The position numbers were made by a program, and so were the translations under genes. Positions 26,454 through 36,224 of a stretch of 64,000 bases of DNA are shown in pieces. The stretch is from assembly GCA_045599585.1 (NCBI GenBank), contig JAZRWH010000187.1, positions 14,128 through 78,127 on the forward strand, in the 5' to 3' direction. The notes below the pieces were generated by a model. It had not been told where the DNA came from and did no database searches. It worked only from the letters and a program-made list of their open reading frames with translations. Within the stretch, counting starts at the first letter, position 1, and each line of letters starts with the position of its first letter. Origin of the DNA: RGIG464 sp045599585 (GTDB taxonomy: Bacteria; Myxococcota_A; Bradymonadia; UBA4248).

Positions 26454-29348
26454 ATGCGCCGTTTCGCTTTGACTGCCACCCTTCCGCTCGCTCTTTTGGG
26501 CGCGTCAAATGCTTTGGCCTATGGCGATGGCTCCGAATCTTACCGTGAGCTTCATGGTTCGCACGTCATCGTGCATTACCCCGTTTCTCGTGAGGCTTTC
26601 GCTATTCGTACCCTTCAGATCGCTGAAGAAGCTCATCAGCAATTGGCCCCTGTCTTCGAAATTGATCATCCCGAAGTGACGCACATCGTCCTCGATCACG
26701 ACGTCGATGATGCAAACGGTTGGGCTCGCGTCGTCAATAGCAACGAAATCCACCTCTATCCCTATCCCCCTAAAAATACAGAAGAACTCGGTAACTACGA
26801 CGATTGGATGCGCCTCCTCATTTATCACGAATATACCCATATCTTGCATATGGATACTTCTGATAACGGCTTTTATACTGTCCTTAACGCCGTCTTCGGT
26901 AAGTTCGCTCGCGGTAATGCTACGCTGCCGCGCTGGTTCACTGAAGGTCTTGCCGTCTACTTCGAAACACAAACGAGTCAAGGCGGAAGACTGCGCTCGC
27001 CCCTCTATCGCACTATGATGCGAAACGCTGCACTCGATGGCAAAATTCCTTCGCTTGCAGCCATGTCCGTTACCCTCGTCGATTGGCCCGCTGGATCGGC
27101 TCAATATCTCTTCGGCGCTTTCTTTATCGAGTGGTTGGCAAATACCTACGGTCAAGATGCGATCATTCAATTTGTGCAGGCTTACTCAAGACAGATCGTT
27201 CCGTTTGCTATAAATCGCGTCGCTTTGCGCGTCTTCGGTAAAACAATCGATGACCTCTGGTTGACTTGGCAAAAAGAAATAACTCAACAGGCCATCCATG
27301 AACGCTTCGCATTTGAGCGTATCGCTGCACAAAATCATTCAACCCAACTCGTACAGCCCCACCGCCATAATTATCCTCAGGCTAGACCCAATGCCGATGC
27401 TTTCGTCTATTATCATTCTGATGGATATCATCGCAGCGAACTTTCGCTCTACGATTTGAATCATCATACACAGCAAAAATTAACAGAATGCTGGGGACCT
27501 TGTGCTGCTCGTTGGAATGACTCCGGCGAAATCCTCTTCTTTGCTCACTCTACAACACAAGATGGGTACATTCAGCGCGTTTCTCTGTACGCGTACGATA
27601 TGCACTCTGGTTCCGAAACGAAATTGACCGACGATATTCATCTGCGCACTTTTGATGTCGCCGGCAATTGGCTGTACGTCGTTGCTCAAACGAATGAATC
27701 AACCCTTATTTTACGTACGACGCTTCAACAGGCCACGACGCAAAAAAATCTTAATACTTCAGATTTTGAATTGATTTATACTTCAAATCCTTTTGAACAA
27801 ATCGATTCAATAAGCGTCTATAATAAAGATGGCCACGATAAGATCGCTGTCTCCCGCTTTGATCCTAATACTCAGTATAACGAAATTGCATGGGCGTACG
27901 TTGAAGAGCTAAAAACAAATACCCCTTGGCATTCTCTCCCAACTGAAGGCGGTTTGACCTCTCTTAATCCTGAATGGAGCAAATCAGGACAAGAATTATA
28001 TTATATTTCAGATTTTAATGGTGCGTTTCAACGTTATACTTATATGATTCAATCAGATACGCTTATTAGAAATACACACCTTTTAAGCGGTATGATAAAT
28101 CCAACAACATTAGATTCAGGAGATGTCGTCTTTGTTCAATATACTTCCTCGGGATTGGCAATCGCAAAGATAAATGCGGATGATTTGTATAAATTGCCCG
28201 TCAATCTAAAAACACCTCCTAAACGCGAACCAAAAGAATTGCCTCAGGTTTCATATGATATCATACCTGATCGTCCTTGGCGTTGGATGTTCCCTAAAAC
28301 ATGGATGCCTTCTTTTGCTGCTTCGTCAAATAATAATTTCGTTTTGGGGATGTCTTTTGCCGGACGCGATTATATGGATCATCATAATTATACAATCGCT
28401 ATTGATTATAATTCACGGATCGATTCTTTTGATTTTTCCATGACTTATAATTATATGCCCCTGTTGTGGAACCTTTCGGCAAGTCTCAACTTTTATAATG
28501 ATACTTCATCCTGGTTTAATGGAAAACGTAATGTGGAGTATGAATATCAAACGGCGTCGGGTAGTTTCACGGCTTCACGCACTTTGAACAATAGACTCCT
28601 CTCCCATGTCTTTACGCTCGGCGCTAACATTCGACATACCCAGTCCTCCGATCGGTTTGCTTGGTCGCTCAGTGATCCCGCCGGAATGCCGCCTCGTATC
28701 CCAACCCTTGGTTGGCAAAATGCCCTCACGTTTAATTACCGGCTTTCTAACCTCCGACAATATGAAAAATCTCTGAACATTGGAGATGGACAGCAGCTTT
28801 CAACATCGCTCCGATTCGAAGCGCCTTGGCTCGGTGCGCAGTACTATCTCCTGACTGCTTCGTTCGACTTTCAGTCCTATTGGACAATGCCTTGGCTCGA
28901 TACCCATACGCTCGGAATCCAAATTGCCGCAGGCACTTCCTACGCCCAAAATCCCAACCGCGCAGCCTACTCGCTCTCGACCGACACCACCTTTAATCTT
29001 GCCAATGTCCTCTCAGGGGCGCCACAAAACTCCTCAATCCACGGATATCTTCCTCGTTCTTTGATTGGACAACACTATTTTTATACGCACGCCGAATATA
29101 ATTTTGGTATTTTAGATCCAATTTGGGGAACATCCACGCTTCCGCTGGGCATTCAGCGAATCAGCGCCGGTATTTTTGCTGATTGGGGCTACGCTTGGTT
29201 CTCGAATGCATTCAACTTGCGTGATTCCTTGCCTGCCGTCGGTGCCGTTCTTCACTTCGATGTCAGTCTTGGTTATCGCCTCATTCAACGCGTGAGCATC
29301 GGTTATGCCTATGGCGATATCCATCAGATCTATTTCGGATTGTTTTGA
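26454..29348 (+). CDS. Exported metalloprotease - beta-propeller - outer-membrane barrel protein
   Basis: 964 residues with a signal peptide cut after ALA (about residue 22). A gluzincin-type protease domain follows: H125-E-Y-T-H129 and the downstream Glu in RWFTEGLAVYFE (E164), as in peptidase MA-like proteins. Residues about 300-600 carry TolB/PD40-like propeller repeats (ARPNADAFVYYHSDGYHRSELSLYDL, ARWNDSGEILFFAHS, LNPEWSKSGQELYYISDF). From about 640 to the terminal Phe964 alternating strands suggest an outer-membrane beta-barrel (ends HQIYFGLF). The protein probably sits in the outer membrane with protease and propeller on one side. It starts 25 bases after the tRNA terminator with no evident ribosome-binding site. 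Confidence 0.82.
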   Translation: MRRFALTATLPLALLGASNALAYGDGSESYRELHGSHVIVHYPVSREAFAIRTLQIAEEAHQQLAPVFEIDHPEVTHIVLDHDVDDANGWARVVNSNEIHLYPYPPKNTEELGNYDDWMRLLIYHEYTHILHMDTSDNGFYTVLNAVFGKFARGNATLPRWFTEGLAVYFETQTSQGGRLRSPLYRTMMRNAALDGKIPSLAAMSVTLVDWPAGSAQYLFGAFFIEWLANTYGQDAIIQFVQAYSRQIVPFAINRVALRVFGKTIDDLWLTWQKEITQQAIHERFAFERIAAQNHSTQLVQPHRHNYPQARPNADAFVYYHSDGYHRSELSLYDLNHHTQQKLTECWGPCAARWNDSGEILFFAHSTTQDGYIQRVSLYAYDMHSGSETKLTDDIHLRTFDVAGNWLYVVAQTNESTLILRTTLQQATTQKNLNTSDFELIYTSNPFEQIDSISVYNKDGHDKIAVSRFDPNTQYNEIAWAYVEELKTNTPWHSLPTEGGLTSLNPEWSKSGQELYYISDFNGAFQRYTYMIQSDTLIRNTHLLSGMINPTTLDSGDVVFVQYTSSGLAIAKINADDLYKLPVNLKTPPKREPKELPQVSYDIIPDRPWRWMFPKTWMPSFAASSNNNFVLGMSFAGRDYMDHHNYTIAIDYNSRIDSFDFSMTYNYMPLLWNLSASLNFYNDTSSWFNGKRNVEYEYQTASGSFTASRTLNNRLLSHVFTLGANIRHTQSSDRFAWSLSDPAGMPPRIPTLGWQNALTFNYRLSNLRQYEKSLNIGDGQQLSTSLRFEAPWLGAQYYLLTASFDFQSYWTMPWLDTHTLGIQIAAGTSYAQNPNRAAYSLSTDTTFNLANVLSGAPQNSSIHGYLPRSLIGQHYFYTHAEYNFGILDPIWGTSTLPLGIQRISAGIFADWGYAWFSNAFNLRDSLPAVGAVLHFDVSLGYRLIQRVSIGYAYGDIHQIYFGLF

Positions 29349-29441
29349 GGTTGCGCTAAATTGTGCATCTTGCGTGCTGCAAACAGCTGAGATTGTTTCT
29401 AAAATGAAGCGTTCACGAGGGGGAGGCTTTCAGTGTTTTTG

Positions 29442-29530
29442 AGGGGGATGTGTCCCCCTGAGCGTCTATTGGTTCCCATGCGTCGTGTTGCACACGACTC
29501 TATGGAAACCAATACGCCGCTACCCCCTCT
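29442..29530 (+). repeat. Structured palindromic element, copy 5
   Basis: GGGGGA-TGTG-TCCCCC, then AGCGTC-TATTGGTT ... AACCAATA-[C]-GCCGCTACCCCCTC. The interior GTCGTG/CACGAC is itself a hairpin. A broken end fragment (GAGGGGGAGGCTTTC) lies just before it at 29417-29431. The stretch 29349-29771 lies between convergent genes and shows no coding capacity. Confidence 0.85.
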
Positions 29531-29702
29531 TGCCGTGGGCGTCAACAGCAGATGCTTCGTCGTCAAGGTTGTCATAGCGTTGTATCGCAGCTGTTCGGCG
29601 CTACTTTGACTTGCGTCTACGGTTGCGCATGTTGATCAGGTTAAGCTAATTTGGATGTCTCACATCTGTTTTGCCTTAAACGACACAATAACAAAAAAGA
29701 GA

Positions 29703-29740
29703 CAAAAAAACCGGAGTTCTGTTGCCAAAACTCCGGTTTA
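29703..29740 (-). terminator. Terminator of the cysteine-rich lipoprotein gene
   Basis: AAACCGGAGTT / AACTCCGGTTT stem. On the minus strand it is followed by a seven-T run. Confidence 0.85.
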
Positions 29741-29771
29741 TGGATTCAGTTATGTCACTGAATGGAAGGGA

Positions 29772-30260
29772 TTAGCGGCAGCCAGCTTCCCAGGCACCCG
29801 TGGGGGAGACAAAGGCATCAGGTAAGCAACGACTACCGTATCCAGGACATTGCGTATCGATACGTCGGCTGCCCGAGCAATAGAAGTAGCTGTAGTCGTC
29901 CGTGCAGAGCGTTTTGGCTCTCTCATAAACCCAAACAGGCGTCGAATAGCCATTCATGCGCGTGCAACGTTCAATTTGGATTTCATCGCCAACACAGACA
30001 TAATTTTCAAGGCCAACTTGTGACTCACTGCATGTGGAGTAACAGGCTGCAAAACCGCGATCTTCACGGCAAACTTCATGGAGACCGCAGGATTCAACAC
30101 GATGATATTCATAATATGCATCGCATTCATAAACATCGTCAAAATCGCAGATCGATTTGCCAGGAATGCTGCAGGGATCGCCATCGACGATTGGGTCACA
30201 AGCAGATACACAAGCTAACAGTGCAGCAGCAGAAATAAGTGAAAGCGCAACCTTTTTCAT
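29772..30260 (-). CDS. Cysteine-rich lipoprotein, paralogue of the next gene
   Basis: About 162 residues. The signal peptide ends in lipobox VSAC (ACVSAC). The mature part has 16 or so cysteines. Its first unit (GDPCSIPGKSICDFDDVYECDAYYEYHRVESCGLHEVCR..AACYSTCSESQVG, read with gaps) is clearly related to units of the neighbouring 351-residue protein. It is probably exported and disulfide-bonded at the cell surface or periplasm. The start ATG at 30260 is preferred over the TTG at 30266 because GAGG lies 6 bases upstream. Function unknown. Confidence 0.75.
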   Translation of the reverse strand: MKKVALSLISAAALLACVSACDPIVDGDPCSIPGKSICDFDDVYECDAYYEYHRVESCGLHEVCREDRGFAACYSTCSESQVGLENYVCVGDEIQIERCTRMNGYSTPVWVYERAKTLCTDDYSYFYCSGSRRIDTQCPGYGSRCLPDAFVSPTGAWEAGCR

Positions 30261-30601
30261 AATCAACCTCTTTTTAATGCCTCTGCCAAAAGATTTGGGC
30301 AGATGGGATAATGTCCTGCGCTTTGTTAGCGCAGATAAAACGCGTCGTCTGATGATGTCGAGAATCCTTCCTCGTGTCGAGAATCCCTTCTCGCGCTGTG
30401 ACGTTCAACTCACAGATAAAATTAACGCAGTATTCATGCCAAGTCTAAAAAGAAAAGTATGCTTCTTTTGAACGCTTAATGCCGCATAAAACAGCAGGGG
30501 TCGTGCATTTGTTCCCTAAAAGTGTGCAATGAATGCGTAATAATGTGACTTTTTCGATACGCTCGCACTTAGGTAACAAGGCTACGTCTGTAAAGTGATG
30601 C
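30261..30601. other. Intergenic region with a short direct repeat
   Basis: No gene is supported. GTCGAGAATCC occurs twice (about 30357-30390) in what should be the upstream control region of the 162-residue lipoprotein gene. Nothing else is recognised. Confidence 0.4.
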
Positions 30602-30635
30602 AAAAAAGCCGAAGCTACATTGAATGCTTCGGCTT
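30602..30635 (-). terminator. Terminator of the 351-residue lipoprotein gene
   Basis: AAGCCGAAGC / GCTTCGGCTT stem. On the minus strand it is followed by TTTTTTG. Confidence 0.85.
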
Positions 30636-30668
30636 GATTGCTCGTTTGGATACGATAATCGGTGTGTG

Positions 30669-31724
30669 CTATTTGCACTCAGCCAAATAGAGGTGTTCTT
30701 GGGTGCGCTTGTCATAGGATAGTGTCGTCCTTGGAACGCACTGACCTTTGTAATTATTCTCGGGGATGGGGGCTGGACATGCATTGGACACGATTTGACC
30801 CTGCACGCAACTATAAATGACGTTATCTGAGGCACATACTGACAGATCTGTGTCGTAAACTAAAACGGGGTCATCATCTTCGTAGCCAGGAAAGACGTAG
30901 CATTTTTGAGTATGGATATGATCATTGTTGTCACAAGAGTAGTCATTTGCGCCAATGAGTTCTGAGGGACATTTTTCGTAACAATCGGCTCCCGTGTCAT
31001 CTTCGCGACATGCATTAGCAGCACAGTTTTTTGAAACTTCATATTCGAAGTTATAGTTGCAATAGTAAACAAAGTTGTCTTCGCAAATAGAGGTTCCTGG
31101 TGTGGAACAGGGGTAATTTGAGTAAGTGATGACAGGAGCAGAGGGATAGCCTGTAATGTAATCGCATGTTTCTGCGATAACTCTGTTTCTGTCATGAATA
31201 TACTTTGTTCCGATTTCAGTTTCTTGGCATAAGGTGTAACAAGCCGCTTGGTGACCAATTTCTCTGCAGGCTTCATTGGAAGTGCAGTCTTTCGACACTT
31301 CGTACTCGAAGTTATTGTTGCAGTAGTAAACAAAGTTGCCTTCGCAAATATAGGTTCCCGGGGCGGAACAGGGGTAATTGGAGTAGGTGAGGATGGGGGC
31401 GGAGGAGGTATATCCGCTCATGTAGTCGCAAATTTCCGTCGTCACGGTAATGCCATCATGAATAAATCTCGTTCCGATTTCGCTTGCGTTACACGTTGTA
31501 TAGCAAGCTGCCAGGCTACCAACTTCTCGACAAGATTCATGGGAGCTGCATGTATCGATTTTGTGGTACTCAGATTCTTCAGTACACAAATATATATCGT
31601 CCAGATCACATGTTGAATGACCTGGTGTGGTACAGGGATCGCCTTCATTGATTAAAGAGCAAGCGGGGGCGATGGAAAGGAGTGCAGCGCAGGATGCGAG
31701 AAGTACAACGATCGATTTATACAT
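30669..31724 (-). CDS. Cysteine-rich repeat lipoprotein
   Basis: 351 residues. The signal peptide has lipobox SIAPAC (Cys22). The mature protein has three similar units of about 90 residues, each with a PCxxPGxxxCxxxxxYxC core, a YEVSKxC or YHKIDTC segment, CREV/CREI and AACYxxC, then an IGTxYIHD segment. A more distant cysteine-rich C-terminal unit closes it. Units two and three are almost identical over NNFEYEVSK. The gene is a paralogue of the smaller lipoprotein 400 bases downstream on the same strand. AAGGAGAA lies 5 bases before the ATG. Likely a surface or periplasmic disulfide-rich protein of unknown role. Confidence 0.78.
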   Translation of the reverse strand: MYKSIVVLLASCAALLSIAPACSLINEGDPCTTPGHSTCDLDDIYLCTEESEYHKIDTCSSHESCREVGSLAACYTTCNASEIGTRFIHDGITVTTEICDYMSGYTSSAPILTYSNYPCSAPGTYICEGNFVYYCNNNFEYEVSKDCTSNEACREIGHQAACYTLCQETEIGTKYIHDRNRVIAETCDYITGYPSAPVITYSNYPCSTPGTSICEDNFVYYCNYNFEYEVSKNCAANACREDDTGADCYEKCPSELIGANDYSCDNNDHIHTQKCYVFPGYEDDDPVLVYDTDLSVCASDNVIYSCVQGQIVSNACPAPIPENNYKGQCVPRTTLSYDKRTQEHLYLAECK

Positions 31725-31747
31725 AAATTCTCCTTCAACGTGCGCAA

Positions 31748-31778
31748 GTCATACATGCGCAACAAAAGTCTATGTCAA
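31748..31778 (-). promoter_or_regulatory. Candidate promoter of the 351-residue lipoprotein gene
   Basis: On the minus strand a perfect TTGACA (31778-31773) is followed after 17-19 bases by a weak TATGAC-like box. Confidence 0.35.
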
Positions 31779-31983
31779 TCATAAATGCATGTTGTATGCC
31801 GAGCTTATCGGTTTGCAAATCATGTCAAATTGCAGCCAGCCAAAATAAAACTAACCTATCGATTGGGGGATTGTCAAAAGACGAAAATACAAGAGGACAG
31901 TGTGGGGTAAGCGCATGTGTCAACGATGACTATATATAATGATAGAGATCGCCAGTGGGCAAGAAAGCCTTTTTGTGGGCTAA

Positions 31984-32090
31984 GCCGGCCGTATTTGCAG
32001 AGCAAATAGGCCGGCCGCAGAGCCGTATTGGCCATCAGGCCAATAGGCGTGCGCGCAAGGCGTATTCGACGCAGGAGAATAGCCGCGCAA
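31984..32090 (+). repeat. Triple bulged-hairpin repeat
   Basis: Three consecutive hairpins. The first is GCCGGCC-[G]-TATTTGC / GCAAATA-GGCCGGC (31984-32015). The second is GCC-[G]-TATTGGCC / GGCCAATA-GGC (32022-32048). The third is GGC-[G]-TATTC / GAATA-GCC (within 32052-32088). Each has one unpaired G at the same position. The C-run arms of the two-hairpin elements are missing. The stretch 31779-31983 shows nothing else. Confidence 0.75.
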
Positions 32091-32129
32091 AAACAAAATA
32101 TTAGTCGACAAATCTACTAAGATGATGAA

Positions 32130-35100
32130 TTAGAATTTATTTAATCGCTCAATAGCCTTAAAATCTCCAAGAGCCATCGCTTGTTTGTGAGCGATTTCGT
32201 GGACGAGTCGTGCTTGTTCGCGGGAGGCGTAGCGGAGGCATAAGTGCATAGCGAGTTCAGCGCAGTAGAGGATATCGCCGTCAACGATGCCACCTTCTTG
32301 GAGTGAGACTGCAAGTCGTTGGACAGTTTGGTTGAAGGTTGGCCAATCGAAGGTAGCAGCACAGCAGACGAGGAGCTCAGCGTAAAGCCAGTTGAGGTCG
32401 AGAATCTGGAGGTTAGCTTCCTGGATGGGAATTTGGTTAAGGACGATGGTTTTTGCTTCGGTATAGCGTTGTTTGGAGAGGAGGAGCAAAACGAGGTTGA
32501 TAGTCGTCGTGCTTCCGTACGAAACGTTGAGTTCGTGGTAGATTCCGATAGCGCGTCGATAATAGGATTCAGCGGCATCAGGTTGATTGTAACCGAGTCG
32601 GTAGACTTCGCCGATATCATTGAGGGCATTAGCCATATCGAGTCGGCATCCGAGGTGTTCGAAGAGATTGAAAGCGTATTCGATGGCGCGTCTGGCGTCT
32701 TCAAAAAGTCCGCTGTGTTGCAGGACGTTTCCCATGGCGTTATAGGAGCGCGCAAGACCGAATTTGTCATCGATTGAGGTTTGGATTTCGATGGCTTTTT
32801 CGAGGAAACTGCGTGCGGTTTCGCATTCATGTCGAACATCGTAGACGCGTCCGAGGTTACCGTAAACTTCGGCGAGGGTTGAAGCATAGGTTTGTCGTCG
32901 TTTTGGGCTGATCTGTTCGAAGTATTGGAGCGAAACGATGAGTGCGTCAATCGATTCAGTAATGCGATTTTGGTATTGTAGTGCTTGACCTTTTTCTTTG
33001 TAGGCGAGTGCGAGTACGAGGGGGGCTTTAATGGTATTGCCTAGTGTGATGGCACGATCAACGAGGACGTTCGCTTCTTCGAATTTGCCTTCGACTGTGC
33101 AGCAATTCGCTTCGGTAACCCAGCCGAGAGCTCGGATTGGGGAGTTAGCGTCAGCTTTGCATGCGTTGAGGGCTTCTTCGCGTTTTCGGAAGAGATCATG
33201 TGCGATAGCATATTCCCCGCGTTGTTTTCTGATCGAAGCCGCCTGCAGGAAGGGTTCGATGCAGGATTCCCAGACTTGAGCAGCGAAGAGGTGTTTTGCG
33301 CGTCGTTCGTGGTAAAGCTCAAAGGAATTGGAAAAATAGTCGCGGAGCATATCAGCGCAAATGACGTTGTGCTGTCGTGTTCTGCCATTTTCTTCGGCGT
33401 GTCGCAGGAGGGATTCGAGCAACAGGGAGTGGGTAAAGCAGACGTTGGGGTAACGCATTTCGAAGAGCCTGTGTTCCAACATGATTTCGAGTGTTTTTTT
33501 GGTTGACCCGAGTTCTGCTGCGGAACAGGCGATGCGCCATTCGTCGGCATCGAATTGGAGGCCAAGCGAAGCGGCAATCTCGAGCTGCTCAATGGCGTAC
33601 TGCTGCACTTTCGTGTCTTTAAAGATGAGACGGAGGCGAGAGAGCCAGACTTCGTGCAGTGAGTCAGGGAGATTTTCGGAAGTTCCGTCTTTGAGTTTAA
33701 AGCCATTGGGGCCTGGTACGAGCAACCCTCGTTCAATCCAATCGCCGATGAGTTGGATTGCAAAAAGCGGCATACCGCCGGTGCGTTCGGCGACTTTTTG
33801 ACAAAGCTCGTCGTCGAGGCCGATGAGTTCGTGCACGAGTTTTCGGTGTGCATCGGGCGGGAGTGGATCAATCGTAAAGCGGACGATGCCAGGTTGATTG
33901 ATGAGCGCCATCCAAGATTCATGTTGAGCGCTTTCTTTGGTAATCTCTTCACTGCGGCATGTGCAGAGAATGAGAAGGGGGACATCCGCCGTTTTGGCTT
34001 GTTTCATCGAATATTCGACGAAATTAAGTGAGTCATTCGCGAGATGAAAATCGTCTAACCACAAAATTGCGGCGCGATCTTGACAGAGTCTTCTAAGAAA
34101 ACGGTGAAGTACTGCAAATTGTTCGTCTTTTGAGTTGAAGTGAATGGCCGGTACGGGGTGATCAGGATCATCCTTTAGATGCATGAGTTCGAGGATGGGG
34201 AGGGCATCATCGTATTCAGGCGTGAGGGGATGATCTGCCAAAAAGGCACGTACGCGCTCAAGCGCTTCAATGCGGGTGAGGCTTTGGCAAGCAAGGTGGT
34301 ACATCATAGCGCGGGCAACACCGGAGGCATTGTAGTGATCTGCGTAGTGCAGTGCTTTGATGTTATGGGCCAAGCCTAATTCGTGTGCACGTTGGAACAT
34401 CCATTCGACGAGTCGAGATTTGCCGGCACCTTTGGGGCCGTCAATGATGATCGTGCGCGTGATATGATCACGGCGTGTTTGAAGAAGCGAGTCGTAGATG
34501 GCGTCACGTTCGTGTTCACGGTCGACGAGCGGAATAGTACGAAGGCCCCAAAGGCCGAGGCCTGCGCCGTTAAGCTGGATGTTTGTCTCGAAGGAATCTC
34601 GTTTCCAGGTCTTGGGGGCAGGAATAAGCGGATGATCGTGGTAAAATTCGGGCTTAACGACGTTATTGTGCAGCATTTCGGCCAACGTTTCGAGATGCTC
34701 GTTGGCTGCTACTGGATGTGGACTATGCACAAGGTGGGTGCCTCGCGTCAGCGCATTGGCAATTTCTTGTGTATCCATACGAAGCGTATCCCCCGTGTCG
34801 TTGAGCAGTTCATTCGTAAGATCGACGATTTTGTCTGTTGCGACGGGGGCAATTTGTTGCGAGGGGGAGCAGATGTTGTCAAAAACATTGGAACTGCCGC
34901 TGACGCATACTTCGTTGATGGCACTATGTTCGTTTGAACTCCCAAATTCAGCTTCCTCAGATTCGGGTTCAAGAATTTCAGGGTCGGGCAAATTAATGAG
35001 ATCCCAAGCTGCTTCGGCTGCAAATTGGTATCGGTCGCTGATGCGTTTGGCAAGCATTCGGTCGAGCCAAGCCTGAAAACCTTGAGGAATGTGATTTCCG

Positions 35101-35843
35101 ACGATAGGGGCTGGATTGTCTGTAATCTGACATTTAAGTACAGCAGTGCCAGAAACTTCTGAAAAAAGTCGTTTTCCGGATGCGAATTGATAGGCCAAAC
35201 AGCCGACGCTATAAAGGTCAGTCCAGGGGCCTTGATCTCGAAGTTTGTTCAAAATCTGCTCTGGAGCCATGTAGCGTGGTGTTCCGGCAACGATACCCCC
35301 TGGGAGCTCTTTTGCACCAACTGCTTTGGCAATACCAAAATCCGTAAGCTTGATGCGCATGTGTGCATTGTCTCGCATCAAGAGGATATTTGCGGGTTTT
35401 ATATCTCTGTGGATGACGTCTCGCGCATGGGCGTGAGCCAAGGCGTCTAAGATTTCAAGAATCAAAAAACGGGTTCGATGCCATGCGAGTGGTGTTTTGG
35501 GGCGAGGAAGTACGCCGCCGTTCGCAAGTTCCATGGCATAGTACTGGCTTCCACTTGCGATTGCGCCTTCTGATGCCTGAAAAAGATCGTCGTCCGTCAC
35601 GCCGTAATCTAAAAGTTTAATGATCGAAGGGTGGTGAAGTCGTGCAACAGCACGTACCTCATTCGAAAAAGAGAGTCTAAAGGTCTCATCTTCTGCGCCC
35701 ATTGCGGTAATAACTTTAATGGCGACATGTGTGCCGGCTGTTCGGTGCACACCTTCCCAGACTACACCCATCGACCCATGCCCGATCGGCGATAAAAGGT
35801 CAAAAGGGCCAAGAGCGATATGTCTCTGATCTGACTGATCCAT
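32130..35843 (-). CDS. Ser/Thr protein kinase fused to ATPase and TPR domains
   Basis: 1237 residues. An N-terminal Hanks-type kinase (about 14-290) shows GHGSMG, K43 in VAIK, E62, the HRD motif with D147 (HRDIKPANIL), DFG with D168, and the TPRYMAPEQ activation segment end. A Pro/Ser/acidic linker follows. An AAA-type predicted ATPase (about 445-700) has Walker A GPKGAGKS (K475) and Walker B-like ILWLDDFH. C-terminal TPR repeats (about 870-1200, for example YGNLGRVYDVRHE, YNAMGNVLQHSG, LNDIGEVYRLG) complete a large signalling protein. All kinase catalytic residues are present. It is likely cytosolic and transcribed alone. Such fusions are typical of myxobacteria. Confidence 0.92.
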   Translation of the reverse strand: MDQSDQRHIALGPFDLLSPIGHGSMGVVWEGVHRTAGTHVAIKVITAMGAEDETFRLSFSNEVRAVARLHHPSIIKLLDYGVTDDDLFQASEGAIASGSQYYAMELANGGVLPRPKTPLAWHRTRFLILEILDALAHAHARDVIHRDIKPANILLMRDNAHMRIKLTDFGIAKAVGAKELPGGIVAGTPRYMAPEQILNKLRDQGPWTDLYSVGCLAYQFASGKRLFSEVSGTAVLKCQITDNPAPIVGNHIPQGFQAWLDRMLAKRISDRYQFAAEAAWDLINLPDPEILEPESEEAEFGSSNEHSAINEVCVSGSSNVFDNICSPSQQIAPVATDKIVDLTNELLNDTGDTLRMDTQEIANALTRGTHLVHSPHPVAANEHLETLAEMLHNNVVKPEFYHDHPLIPAPKTWKRDSFETNIQLNGAGLGLWGLRTIPLVDREHERDAIYDSLLQTRRDHITRTIIIDGPKGAGKSRLVEWMFQRAHELGLAHNIKALHYADHYNASGVARAMMYHLACQSLTRIEALERVRAFLADHPLTPEYDDALPILELMHLKDDPDHPVPAIHFNSKDEQFAVLHRFLRRLCQDRAAILWLDDFHLANDSLNFVEYSMKQAKTADVPLLILCTCRSEEITKESAQHESWMALINQPGIVRFTIDPLPPDAHRKLVHELIGLDDELCQKVAERTGGMPLFAIQLIGDWIERGLLVPGPNGFKLKDGTSENLPDSLHEVWLSRLRLIFKDTKVQQYAIEQLEIAASLGLQFDADEWRIACSAAELGSTKKTLEIMLEHRLFEMRYPNVCFTHSLLLESLLRHAEENGRTRQHNVICADMLRDYFSNSFELYHERRAKHLFAAQVWESCIEPFLQAASIRKQRGEYAIAHDLFRKREEALNACKADANSPIRALGWVTEANCCTVEGKFEEANVLVDRAITLGNTIKAPLVLALAYKEKGQALQYQNRITESIDALIVSLQYFEQISPKRRQTYASTLAEVYGNLGRVYDVRHECETARSFLEKAIEIQTSIDDKFGLARSYNAMGNVLQHSGLFEDARRAIEYAFNLFEHLGCRLDMANALNDIGEVYRLGYNQPDAAESYYRRAIGIYHELNVSYGSTTTINLVLLLLSKQRYTEAKTIVLNQIPIQEANLQILDLNWLYAELLVCCAATFDWPTFNQTVQRLAVSLQEGGIVDGDILYCAELAMHLCLRYASREQARLVHEIAHKQAMALGDFKAIERLNKF

Positions 35844-36224
35844 TCTCTGATTTCCTGTATCCGCGCTGTTTTGTGCTCTTAGAGCGTCTGCCCGCGCTGA
35901 AGCTCGTTTACGTTTTTTAGGGATGTATCCAATATAGATACATCAACTTACTTCTATAATCTCAACAAACGCAATAATCACTCAATTTTGATATCAAAAT
36001 GACTAAAAAATAGCGCAAATTACGTCAAAATGTGTGAAACAGGCGTTTGTGGTTATACTTTTTCGACAATTTGAGGAAAGGTGTTTTGAGGTCACGCTCA
36101 AAAAAGTGAAGCCTTTGCTATTCCATAAGTGAAAAAATAAGGTTTTTGGCGTAAAGACGGCATGCCGGTGTGTGGGCTTAAGAAAGTGAAGTAACAGCCG
36201 GCTGATTTTTTATATGGAGCCAAT
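35844..36224. other. Divergent intergenic region
   Basis: Separates the kinase gene (minus) from RNase G (plus). It is AT-rich; a TATACT box at 36054-36059 might serve RNase G, but no good -35 partner is seen. No gene supported. Confidence 0.4.
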
